Positions 54,521-62,686 of a DNA stretch of 64,000 nucleotides are shown here, piece after piece. A program made the position numbers and the translations under genes. The stretch comes from Croceitalea dokdonensis DOKDO 023 (lineage in GTDB: Bacteria; Bacteroidota; Bacteroidia; Flavobacteriales; Flavobacteriaceae): the NCBI RefSeq assembly GCF_001306415.1, contig NZ_LDJX01000003.1, positions 124,001 to 188,000 of the forward strand, written 5' to 3'. Position 1 is the stretch's first letter. Each line of letters starts with the position of its first letter. The notes beneath the pieces are model-generated. The model made no database searches. It saw nothing but the letters and a program-made list of their open reading frames with translations, and was not told where the DNA came from.

Positions 54521-55366
54521 ATGATAAAATCCTTAGACCATTTTGTGCATTTAGTGCTCAACTTGGATAAAGCAAGAGAACACTATATAAAATTAGGATT
54601 CAATGTTAGACCAGCATCACAACATTTAGAACTGGGCTCTTCAAACTGCGTGATTCAATTTCCGAAAACCTATTATGAGCTGGTCGACCTTTCTGAGGGT
54701 GAAAAATGGTTGAGCGATCCATATCTGAATCGATTTAAGTTAGGTGAAGGCTTGGCACATGTTTCCCTCGATAGTGAGAACCTCGTTTCGGATAGGGCTC
54801 GATTAATTGAATTAGGTTATGAGCCCGAGCCAATTGTAAGTGCTAGGAGAAAGATTACCATGCCAGATGGCGCTGTTGATGAAACCGATAGCGACTGTTT
54901 TTATGTATGGAGAAAAGACAACCCTTATTTGTCCCTTTTTACCAGTATTCACAATAAACCCGAGACAATATTCATTCCCGAATTCCGTCAACACCCAAAT
55001 AAAGCCATTGCCTTAAAGGAATTGGTCTTTATTACAACAAGGCTAGAGGAGGATATTGTTTATTTCACGGACCAATATGGCAAATCTCCAGATGAGATTA
55101 GTAATGAGGGTTTTAGCTTGGTTGGTAGACGTGGCGATGTTGCTAAAGTGATGACCCCAAGTGTTTTTGCAAAAGAGTATGGTGACATCGCGCATTCAGA
55201 ATTGGGTCCGTTATCTGGCATTCCCAAAGTAGTTGTATTCAAAAGCCATGATTTATCAAAAACCCAACAGTATTTTGAAAATAGTGGAATTCCGTTTAAA
55301 AAGCTGGCAAGCAGTATTGCGGTGCATGAAGATAATGGGATGGGAGCAGCAATGATTTTTACATAA
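54521..55366 (+). CDS. VOC (glyoxalase-like) family protein
   Basis: This 281-aa protein has two vicinal-oxygen-chelate halves: LDHFVHLVLNLDKAREHYIK (the glyoxalase-like start) and ALKELVFITTRLEEDIVYFT in the second half. Members include dioxygenases, lyases and isomerases; the metal ligand set (His8 or His11, His in GLAHVSLD, Glu in the second half) cannot be fixed. It follows a 153-base gap, so a second promoter may drive the last four genes. Confidence 0.82.
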   Translation: MIKSLDHFVHLVLNLDKAREHYIKLGFNVRPASQHLELGSSNCVIQFPKTYYELVDLSEGEKWLSDPYLNRFKLGEGLAHVSLDSENLVSDRARLIELGYEPEPIVSARRKITMPDGAVDETDSDCFYVWRKDNPYLSLFTSIHNKPETIFIPEFRQHPNKAIALKELVFITTRLEEDIVYFTDQYGKSPDEISNEGFSLVGRRGDVAKVMTPSVFAKEYGDIAHSELGPLSGIPKVVVFKSHDLSKTQQYFENSGIPFKKLASSIAVHEDNGMGAAMIFT

Positions 55367-55370
55367 TGGT

Positions 55371-56492
55371 ATGAAGCAAATATTAGACCCATATGAAATT
55401 ACAGGAGGTGGTACGGCCTATGTCTACTTGGATGGTAAACCTTTTTTGAATTTTGGCGGAAATAATTATCTGGCCCTGAATTCAAGAAAGGAACTTAAGC
55501 AGGCAGCTTTAAGGGAACTTGAAAAAACCAACGGCTATTCCATGCACTTACCCGATGCCTACGGTGCCAAAGAAGAAGCTTTTATGTCAGTTGAGGAAAA
55601 AGCGGCCCTCTTTTTTGACACCGAAGCAGCTGTCTATTTACCTTCGGGGTATTTCATTGCACACGCTGCGATGTCGGGTCTAGAGGGCCTATATGATGCC
55701 ATTGTCATTGATGAATTGGCCCATTGGTGTACACAGGATGCTGCAAATTTATCGGGCCATCCCGTTCTCTATTTCAAGCATAACGACCTCAAAGACCTGG
55801 AAAAGGTATTAACAGATTTACCAGCTAGTTATAGGCCTCTGATTGCAACGGATGGATGTTTTGCTACAACGGGAGAGATTCCACCAATCAATGTTTATGA
55901 AAAACTGGCCAAAGAAAAAATGGGTGTCGTATATGTCGACGAATCACATTCCATTGGCGTAGTGGGGGAAAATGGTCGTGGTGCAAAGGAGTTCTGCAGG
56001 GCTGGTGATAGTGTTCATGTTGGTGCTACGTTGAGTAAAGGGATTTGCGGCCAAGGTGCGGTATTCATCGGCACTCATGAAATGGTCAAAAAAGCAAAAA
56101 CTTCTACGGTTTTAAGGGGTTCTTCAAAAGGGTCTCCCATCTCTGCCGCGGTATCCGCAACGGCCTTGGAAATTGTTAGGAAAAATCCGAAACTGGTAAA
56201 AAGTCTTTACGACAAGACCAAATATTTAAAAAGTAAGTTAAGTGTTGAGTTAGTCAGTGAAAACTCCCCAGCACCAATAGTTTCCTTTTCGCTGGGGAGT
56301 TTCAAAAAAAACCGTGCACTTCAAGAATTCTTATTCAAGAGAAACATTTACGTATTACATTCTAACTATATCGCTTCAGGACCGTCAGGTATAATCAGAC
56401 TTTCCATTTTTGCCGATCATCAAACTAAAGACCTAAATATTTTTATTGAAGCCTTAAACGATTTTTTGAACAAAGATTCTTTTACGAAATGA
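55371..56492 (+). CDS. alpha-oxoamine synthase-like PLP enzyme (AONS/KBL/SPT family)
   Basis: This 373-aa PLP enzyme would condense an acyl-CoA with an amino acid. The core is plain: VYLPSGYFIAHAAMSG, VIDELAHWC, VDESHSIGVVGENGRG (Asp and His of the PLP site), and GATLSKGICGQGAVF (PLP Lys). At 373 aa it is slightly short; AONS has about 385. It might make an alpha-amino ketone from the CoA ester formed by the neighbour ligase. It starts 4 bases after the VOC stop and overlaps the next gene by 4. Confidence 0.88.
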   Translation: MKQILDPYEITGGGTAYVYLDGKPFLNFGGNNYLALNSRKELKQAALRELEKTNGYSMHLPDAYGAKEEAFMSVEEKAALFFDTEAAVYLPSGYFIAHAAMSGLEGLYDAIVIDELAHWCTQDAANLSGHPVLYFKHNDLKDLEKVLTDLPASYRPLIATDGCFATTGEIPPINVYEKLAKEKMGVVYVDESHSIGVVGENGRGAKEFCRAGDSVHVGATLSKGICGQGAVFIGTHEMVKKAKTSTVLRGSSKGSPISAAVSATALEIVRKNPKLVKSLYDKTKYLKSKLSVELVSENSPAPIVSFSLGSFKKNRALQEFLFKRNIYVLHSNYIASGPSGIIRLSIFADHQTKDLNIFIEALNDFLNKDSFTK

Positions 56493-57652
56493 CGAAAGCC
56501 AAAACACTTTATTTCGATAATGCGGCAACTACGATGATGCGGCCTAAAGTACTATCCTTAATAGCTTATGTAATGAGGGAAAACTATGGAAATCCGTCCT
56601 CCGCACATTCTGAAGGTCAAAAGTCAAGGAATATCATTGAGAAGGCAAGAAAAGCCATTGCCAGGGAACTAAGAGCAAAACCTAAAGAAATTATCTTCAC
56701 ATCAGGTGGTACCGAGGCTGACAACATGATTCTTTATACCGCAGTAAAGGACCTCGGCGTTGAAACCTTGATAACAAGCAAGATTGAGCACCATGCGGTT
56801 CTAAATACCTGTGAAATGCTGGGGAAGAACTTTGGGGTATCAGTTGAATATGTTGATTTGAATTCCTTTGGAAATATCGACTACAATCATTTGGAACGAC
56901 TGCTAAAAGCGGATAAGTCGATTAAAATGGTAAGCTTGATGCATGTGAACAACGAAATCGGAAATATTACGGACATTCATGCTGTAGGTGATTTATGTTC
57001 AAAACACGGTGCTTATTTTCATTCTGATACGGTACAGTCCATCGGGCATTACAAATTCGATCTGGAAAATACCCCTATTGACTTCTTGACCGCTTCGGCA
57101 CATAAATTCCATGGTCCAAAGGGAGTTGGTTTTGCATACGTCAGGACGGGTATTCCCATTTCGGGAATGATATTTGGTGGATCACAAGAATCTGATCTTA
57201 GGGCCGGTACGGAATCCTTACATAACATAGCTGGCATGCATTGTGCTTTTGACATTGCTTATAAAAATCTTTCCATTGAAAGAGCTCATGTGCAAGGTTT
57301 GAAAGAATATTTCATTGAAGGATTGATAACCAACATTCCGGAGATTTCTTTTAATGGCCTTTCTTCTGATATCACAAGAAGTACCTACACCTTGTTAAAC
57401 GTAAGCCTGCCGTTAGAACATTCAAGAGCGGCCATGGTAATGTTCCAATTGGACATGAAAGGAATTATCTGTTCAAAGGGTAGCGCATGTTCAAGTGGTA
57501 GTTCAAAAAGTTCCCATGTCTTAGAGCAAATTTTACCTGAAGGTGAATTAAGCAAGCCATCCTTACGCTTTTCATTGTCATATCAAAATACCAAAGAAGA
57601 AATCGATTTCCTTATAAAGGAACTCTCAGAAATTTTAAAATCCATAGCATGA
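56489..57652 (+). CDS. cysteine desulfurase/NifS-like aminotransferase class V
   Basis: This 387-aa PLP enzyme has FDNAATTMMRP, NPSSAHSEGQKSR, FTSGGTEADNM, IEHHAVLNTCE, HVNNEIGN, SAHKFHGPKGVGFAYV (PLP Lys) and a catalytic-Cys loop CSKGSACSSGSSKSSHVLEQ. All active residues of the NifS/IscS group are there. No IscU-like scaffold gene is near, so it may supply sulfur to a special product or act as a lyase. It overlaps both neighbours by 4 bases. Confidence 0.9.
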   Translation: MTKAKTLYFDNAATTMMRPKVLSLIAYVMRENYGNPSSAHSEGQKSRNIIEKARKAIARELRAKPKEIIFTSGGTEADNMILYTAVKDLGVETLITSKIEHHAVLNTCEMLGKNFGVSVEYVDLNSFGNIDYNHLERLLKADKSIKMVSLMHVNNEIGNITDIHAVGDLCSKHGAYFHSDTVQSIGHYKFDLENTPIDFLTASAHKFHGPKGVGFAYVRTGIPISGMIFGGSQESDLRAGTESLHNIAGMHCAFDIAYKNLSIERAHVQGLKEYFIEGLITNIPEISFNGLSSDITRSTYTLLNVSLPLEHSRAAMVMFQLDMKGIICSKGSACSSGSSKSSHVLEQILPEGELSKPSLRFSLSYQNTKEEIDFLIKELSEILKSIA

Positions 57653-58893
57653 TGAAAAAATTAATCGCAGTGTTGATTCTAGGTTATTTGTCCATAAGTG
57701 TACGTGGTCAAGACTCCTTAAACTTGAAGATAGCCGAACAGGTTGAAGTAATTGAACACCTTGTTAGGGAGCCCATGTTTGTTGAACATCCTTCCGGGAG
57801 TTTATTTGTTAGTGGTTATAGCAATAAGACAGCCACTCCCCACTTGTGGCGCAGTGATGATAAGGGTAAAACATGGAATATATTGGATGTTGGTACCCAA
57901 TCAGAAGGTGCCGATGGAAATTCGGATGTTGATCTTGCTGTAGATAGCCAAGGTACTCTGTATTTTATCACAATGCGTTACACGACTTTTCCAGAGAACA
58001 TGGATGATTTTGATTTCATGAAAGCTAAAGGAAAACATATAGCCGTTGGTGTTAGTAAAGATGAAGGCAGTTCTTGGAAATGGAAATATATTTCTAAAGA
58101 GGATTATGATGACCGGCCATGGATAGTTGTGGATTCGGACCATGGAGCACATATCATCTGGAACAATAATAAAGGAGTACATTATGTCAAGAGCAAGGAT
58201 CAGGGAGAAACCTGGTCGGAAAAAATGACCATTTCCCCCAAAGGTGGTTCTAGTCATTTTGCAGCAGGCGAAAATGGTCTTCTTGCTGTACGTGTTTCAG
58301 CCTTATCAGCTTCAGCTACAATTTATAGTTCAGGCACTGATTTTGTCAGTATAAGTAAGGACAATGGCGACACATGGAATTCGGTAAAATTACCCGGCAA
58401 ACGTTCTTGGAAAGGAGAAAGGTCAAATGGGGTGGATCGATGGGTCGATCCATTAGCTTGGGATGATAATGACATACTATATCATATGTGGTCAGAAAAT
58501 CAAACCCTTTACCTTGGTGTGTCTGAGGACTACGGGCAAAACTGGAATATTATTGAAGTCCTAAAAAATGAAGACCAATTGTATTTCCCCTTTTTAAGCA
58601 TTAAGAACGGTACTTTGGCTTTCTCATGTCTTTCTGGATATGATAACGATATACGTCATCATGCCGGGGTGATAAATCTCGTTGGAAACGAATACAATGT
58701 AAGTGCAATTGAGCCATTAAAATTAGAGAATCTTAAGGGAAGGTTTGGTTCGGATACGCTGTCCCACGGTGGTGAATACTTTCCAATTCAAGTTTTGAAG
58801 GATGGTGACCTTGGAATGGTAACTACAATCCAGGACTATGGTAAAAATCAACTTGGGTTCACTTGGTGGAGATTGAAAATAGAATTGGATTGA
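57649..58893 (+). CDS. exported Asp-box (BNR) beta-propeller protein, sialidase-like
   Basis: This 414-aa protein has a signal peptide (to about residue 20) and five Asp-boxes with the S-x-D-x-G-x-x-W pattern: WRSDDKGKTW, VSKDEGSSW, VKSKDQGETW, ISKDNGDTW, VSEDYGQNW. This gives a six-blade propeller. No full set of sialidase arginines is plain, so it may be a lyase, another hydrolase or a binding protein. It overlaps the NifS-like gene by 4 bases, so it is in the operon. Confidence 0.85.
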   Translation: MMKKLIAVLILGYLSISVRGQDSLNLKIAEQVEVIEHLVREPMFVEHPSGSLFVSGYSNKTATPHLWRSDDKGKTWNILDVGTQSEGADGNSDVDLAVDSQGTLYFITMRYTTFPENMDDFDFMKAKGKHIAVGVSKDEGSSWKWKYISKEDYDDRPWIVVDSDHGAHIIWNNNKGVHYVKSKDQGETWSEKMTISPKGGSSHFAAGENGLLAVRVSALSASATIYSSGTDFVSISKDNGDTWNSVKLPGKRSWKGERSNGVDRWVDPLAWDDNDILYHMWSENQTLYLGVSEDYGQNWNIIEVLKNEDQLYFPFLSIKNGTLAFSCLSGYDNDIRHHAGVINLVGNEYNVSAIEPLKLENLKGRFGSDTLSHGGEYFPIQVLKDGDLGMVTTIQDYGKNQLGFTWWRLKIELD

Positions 58894-59086
58894 GGTTTTT
58901 TAAGAAATATTGGGTCCTTATCATGTATTTTGCAATGTAAAACATATTGCATAAAAAAAATCGAATGAGGATTTAACTCAAGGTCCATATTTGTTTCTTA
59001 AAAAGAACGTTTTATGGAACTACAGAAAATTGGATATTATTTTTCCTATTGCCGATAGATATTTAGAAGAAAGGTTTATAATCAAT

Positions 59087-60313
59087 TTATAAGGAGTTCA
59101 ATTCTAACTGATAGGAATCGAGTATGTTGTTTGGTAAGGACTTGAGGTAAATTTGTGTTGTACTTAACTTATTGTGACCCATCATAGCGGAAATTGCCTC
59201 TAAAGGAACTTTTTTGAACATAGCATGTGTTGCAAAACTATGTCTGGATACATAGGAGGTCAAACGTTCTTCAATACCACACTTTTTAGCTATTTCTTTC
59301 AGCCCAACATTATATCTTCTAAGTTCCCATTGAGCATCTTTGTATTGTAACTCTATTGTGTCCCTATAGATTATAGGTAATAAAAAACCAGATGGATTAG
59401 GATTTTCCAGATAGTATTGAATTATGGGTTTAATCTGATTTGTAATGATTATATCATAGCGCTTTCCTGTTTTCCGTCTTTGGAATTTAACACGACCATC
59501 GATTATATTATCTCTTTTTAGAAATGCCATATCAATAAAGGACATACCCAACATAAGATAGGAAAGAATAAAATAATTACGATAGTGAAAAAAATTGGAA
59601 CCTATCTCAGTTTTCATTTCAAGTATTTTCTTTATGTTTTCAATCTTAATAGCTCTTTTTTCAGTCGGCTTGGTTTTGATTGTATAGTATTTAAAAGAAT
59701 ATAGAACTTCATCCACCATGCCCTCCTTGATTCCTTTATTATAAATGGCCTTTATCGTTCTCATATATGATGCAATTCCATTAATGGTATTGCCTGGTTT
59801 CGATAAATGGTGCCTTTCAAACCGTTTTAGGAATTCAAGATTGAGTTCATTGAATTTTAAATCTCGGTTATTGGTAAACACCTTTAGTCTTCCTATAATT
59901 CCGGAATAGTTTCTGGCGGTGCCAATCCTTTTTTCTCTTATAAGCTCTTCAGCCTTTTGAAGACCGAACTCATAGAACGAGTTTAACCTTTTTCTATTAA
60001 CGATTTTATCGGCAATATCTTTTGCGGTAAGTCTGTCCAATTGGTCATTATCGGCCAGTCTATTAATTACTTCTTGTGCCTTGAGTTGTTTTTTTAATAA
60101 AAGGGTATTCAACAAGTGAACCGAATCAACATCTGGAAAATTTCTTTTTACTTTGCATCTGTGATTATCCCAATATTCCTCTGGCACATAATGGCCTGTT
60201 TTTATCGAAGTAGTTTTTCTGAAATGGGTAAGCCTCAAAATAATAGGAAAACATCCATTTTGGGTCATTCTACGGGTGTCCAAACTTAGTTTTATACTCG
60301 TGTTCATGAACAT
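59087..60313 (-). CDS. tyrosine recombinase (site-specific integrase)
   Basis: This 408-aa integrase has an Arm DNA-binding domain at the N-terminus (TSIKLSLDTRRMTQNGCFPI, then RKTTSIKTGHYVPEEYWD), a SAM-like core-binding domain (about 100-205), and a catalytic domain with YLMLGMSFIDMAFLKRDNI (Arg position replaced or shifted), YVSRHSFATHAMFKKVPLE (R-H-x2 box) and a C-terminal Tyr in TTQIYLKSLP. It is at the right end of the island with its 5' end toward the TTTGCACGCAA tandem. The active first Arg is not plain in this reading. Confidence 0.93.
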   Translation of the reverse strand: MFMNTSIKLSLDTRRMTQNGCFPIILRLTHFRKTTSIKTGHYVPEEYWDNHRCKVKRNFPDVDSVHLLNTLLLKKQLKAQEVINRLADNDQLDRLTAKDIADKIVNRKRLNSFYEFGLQKAEELIREKRIGTARNYSGIIGRLKVFTNNRDLKFNELNLEFLKRFERHHLSKPGNTINGIASYMRTIKAIYNKGIKEGMVDEVLYSFKYYTIKTKPTEKRAIKIENIKKILEMKTEIGSNFFHYRNYFILSYLMLGMSFIDMAFLKRDNIIDGRVKFQRRKTGKRYDIIITNQIKPIIQYYLENPNPSGFLLPIIYRDTIELQYKDAQWELRRYNVGLKEIAKKCGIEERLTSYVSRHSFATHAMFKKVPLEAISAMMGHNKLSTTQIYLKSLPNNILDSYQLELNSL

Positions 60314-60327
60314 AAGTTATAAAAAAA

Positions 60328-60349
60328 TTTGCACGCAATTTGCACGCAA
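60328..60349 (+). repeat. tandem TTTGCACGCAA repeat beside the integrase start
   Basis: Two exact 11-bp units (60328-60338 and 60339-60349) lie 15 bases upstream of the integrase start. A single ATTTGCACGCA is at 37061-37071 near tRNA-Asn. It may be the right attachment site or an integrase arm site. Confidence 0.45.
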
Positions 60350-60459
60350 AAACTTGGTTTCAATTGATTTGATTTGACTACAAGAATTATTAAATACTTG
60401 ATATTCAATAAAATATGTAATTTTTAAAATTTGCTTATACCCCATTTGGCGACGCTGTT

Positions 60460-60905
60460 AAAATTCAACAAAGAGGCACAAATATTATTTTTTGCGACAA
60501 AATTCTCCATTGTTTACAGGGGTTTCCTCTCCTTTTGTCGCAATTACTAAAAAATTACATTTTGTTTATTTTATAATTATATGATATTCAGTTAATTAAA
60601 CAGAGTAACATCGCTTTAGCGTGTTACCCTCTTGCTTTACATTCTTAGTCCTGCAAGTAGGACAAAAATTGCAAACCTAAAGTGCCTTTCACATCAATCA
60701 TATTAAACCAAAACAGTCAAAATTTCTTTGACTCATAATATTTAGAGAAAATCAGATCAGAAGAAATATTATATAAATTTATTTGGTATTAATTGAAATC
60801 AAAATGTGAAAAGAACTAAAATATGCGTATAAAACCATCCTATAAAAGGGAAATTAGTGAAATACTGAAAGAGTCCACGAATAGTACTCTTGACAAAATA
60901 CCATT
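60460..60905 (+). repeat. right copy of the approx. 450-bp hairpin-rich direct repeat
   Basis: It matches the copy at 37342 over its whole length, best at the left end. It holds the same 11-bp inverted repeat (60492-60502 and 60533-60543), the CGCTTTAGCG hairpin with longer flanking pairing, and GTCCTGCAAGTAGGAC, where a C-to-T change keeps a G-U pair. No gene is found here; the left copy's small frame is broken. Confidence 0.8.
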
Positions 60906-61084
60906 TCTACATTTTGAAATTGTTTAATTTAACAATCATTTTAAATCCGACTATGTGATAGTCAATTTTACTACGGAGACTTTCTTCTTATATTAAATTA
61001 TACTTAGAAAAGATATTTTTTGCATCAAATTGCAAAACCTATTCTGAATCGCTTAATTTGGATTTTTTAGGTTAAAAGATAAAA
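60906..61084. other. AT-rich region upstream of the GltS-like gene
   Basis: No gene or hairpin is supported. It probably holds the promoter of the symporter gene. Confidence 0.4.
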
Positions 61085-62443
61085 TTGGAAGAAGGTTTTT
61101 TAAACATCAATATTTGGTATGCGGCGCTAATAATTGTCTTCTACCTGTTCAGTCAATCGAAACTATTAAGGAGTCATTCTTCGGTAACCAAGTTTATTCC
61201 ATCAAGTCTCATCATTGGTCTGGTTGTATCTATTGTAATCAATGCTATTCCCTATAAAATTGAATTTGAGTCATTTTCAACAATTGCATTTCATATTTTC
61301 AATTTGAGTGTCATTTCAATGGGATTAACATCAACCGAGAATGATGGAACTAAAACAAAACATAAAACTATTTGGGGCGGAATTTGGATGACTGCAATCT
61401 TCACCGCTATTTTATGCCTACAGTCAATAACTGGTTTTGGTAGTGTTACCTTGTTCAATGCTTTTGGTGAGAATAGTTTTTTTGAGGGCTACGGACTTTT
61501 ATCTGGTCACGGGTTTGCACAAGGTTCAGGGCACTCTATGTCTATAGGTAGTATTTGGGAAAGTAAATACGATTTAAAAGGTGCCATCTCAATAGGATTA
61601 ACCTTTTCAGCAATCGGGTATTTGATAGCTGTAGTAGTTGGCATACCATTCACGAAATGGTTTTTAATGAAAAGTAATCCGAGCTTAATTCATGAGAAAA
61701 ATGACGAACCCTTAGTACTTGAAAGTGAAATGGAGGAGAATGGTAGAACAAAAATTTCTGATTATACTTCTAATATTCTTGTTCTTGTAATCATCTATAT
61801 GTTAAGTATTTTTATTGCTTTCTTCTTGAGAGATGTTGTTTTAAAAGATTGGCTTCAAGAATATAACTTCGCCCAAACCCTTGCTAATATTATTATGGGA
61901 TTAATTTTTGTCATCGGTTTGGCAATGGCCATTATTTTCAAGGCAATTTTATTTAAAATTAAAGTGAATTCAGTTTTAAATAATCAGATTCAAAAAAGAT
62001 ACACGTCATCATTAATCGATTTATTAATTATATCAACATTCTTGTCAATTAAGTATGCAATTATTTCAGATGTTGGTATTCCAATCATAATGGTAATCGT
62101 CTTTAATACCCTGATAACCTGTTTCGCATTCTACATGATTCATAAAAAGAGTAGGGCTAATTACTTGAGTGAAAGAGTAGCGGCTTTATTGGGTACTACA
62201 TTTGGTTCTTTAGCAAATGGCCTAATTCTCTTAAAAATTTTAGACCCAAAAATTAAGTCTCCTGTGTATTATGAATTGGCTTTAATGAACTTTTATTCAG
62301 CATTTACCCTCGGTCATATAATGCTCATCATATTTGCAATAGGCGAATGGAATTACTTAGGCGCTATTACTGGAATCTATTTTATTACTTTGATATTGAG
62401 TCTAATTGTAGCTCGTTTCGTTGAAGTGAAATTAAATAATTAG
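61085..62443 (+). CDS. sodium/glutamate symporter (GltS) family-like protein
   Basis: This 452-aa inner-membrane protein has about 11 helices in two halves. The first re-entrant region is GLLSGHGFAQGSGHSMSIGS (about residues 138-157), and LGTTFGSLANGLILLKILDP in the second half resembles the GltS repeat. Substrate: glutamate or another carboxylate. The start is a TTG at 61085, since a stop lies 12 bases upstream and no ATG is in frame near. Outside the second repeat, so perhaps part of another island. Confidence 0.82.
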   Translation: MEEGFLNINIWYAALIIVFYLFSQSKLLRSHSSVTKFIPSSLIIGLVVSIVINAIPYKIEFESFSTIAFHIFNLSVISMGLTSTENDGTKTKHKTIWGGIWMTAIFTAILCLQSITGFGSVTLFNAFGENSFFEGYGLLSGHGFAQGSGHSMSIGSIWESKYDLKGAISIGLTFSAIGYLIAVVVGIPFTKWFLMKSNPSLIHEKNDEPLVLESEMEENGRTKISDYTSNILVLVIIYMLSIFIAFFLRDVVLKDWLQEYNFAQTLANIIMGLIFVIGLAMAIIFKAILFKIKVNSVLNNQIQKRYTSSLIDLLIISTFLSIKYAIISDVGIPIIMVIVFNTLITCFAFYMIHKKSRANYLSERVAALLGTTFGSLANGLILLKILDPKIKSPVYYELALMNFYSAFTLGHIMLIIFAIGEWNYLGAITGIYFITLILSLIVARFVEVKLNN

Positions 62444-62686
62444 GTTATCCTAAATCTTTATGTAGATCTAAAATAAAATGCTAATGAGTCGTTATCTAAT
62501 CCTCATTGGTAGTTATGCCAGTTCCCCTTCTAGTGATTTTACTTTCTGTCCATTATACATTTTTCTGCTTGATTAAGAATAATGTACAATCTATTCCGAA
62601 CAATCTACCTTCCTTAAGATTAAGTAATCTTATAGGTTTGTATGGCTTTAAGGAGCACAACACCCAATCAAATACAAGTTATTACC

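Noticed and set aside
37342-60905. CRISPR array or retron reading of the direct repeat
   Set aside because: Only two long copies 23 kb apart with no regular spacers, no cas genes and no reverse transcriptase in the window.
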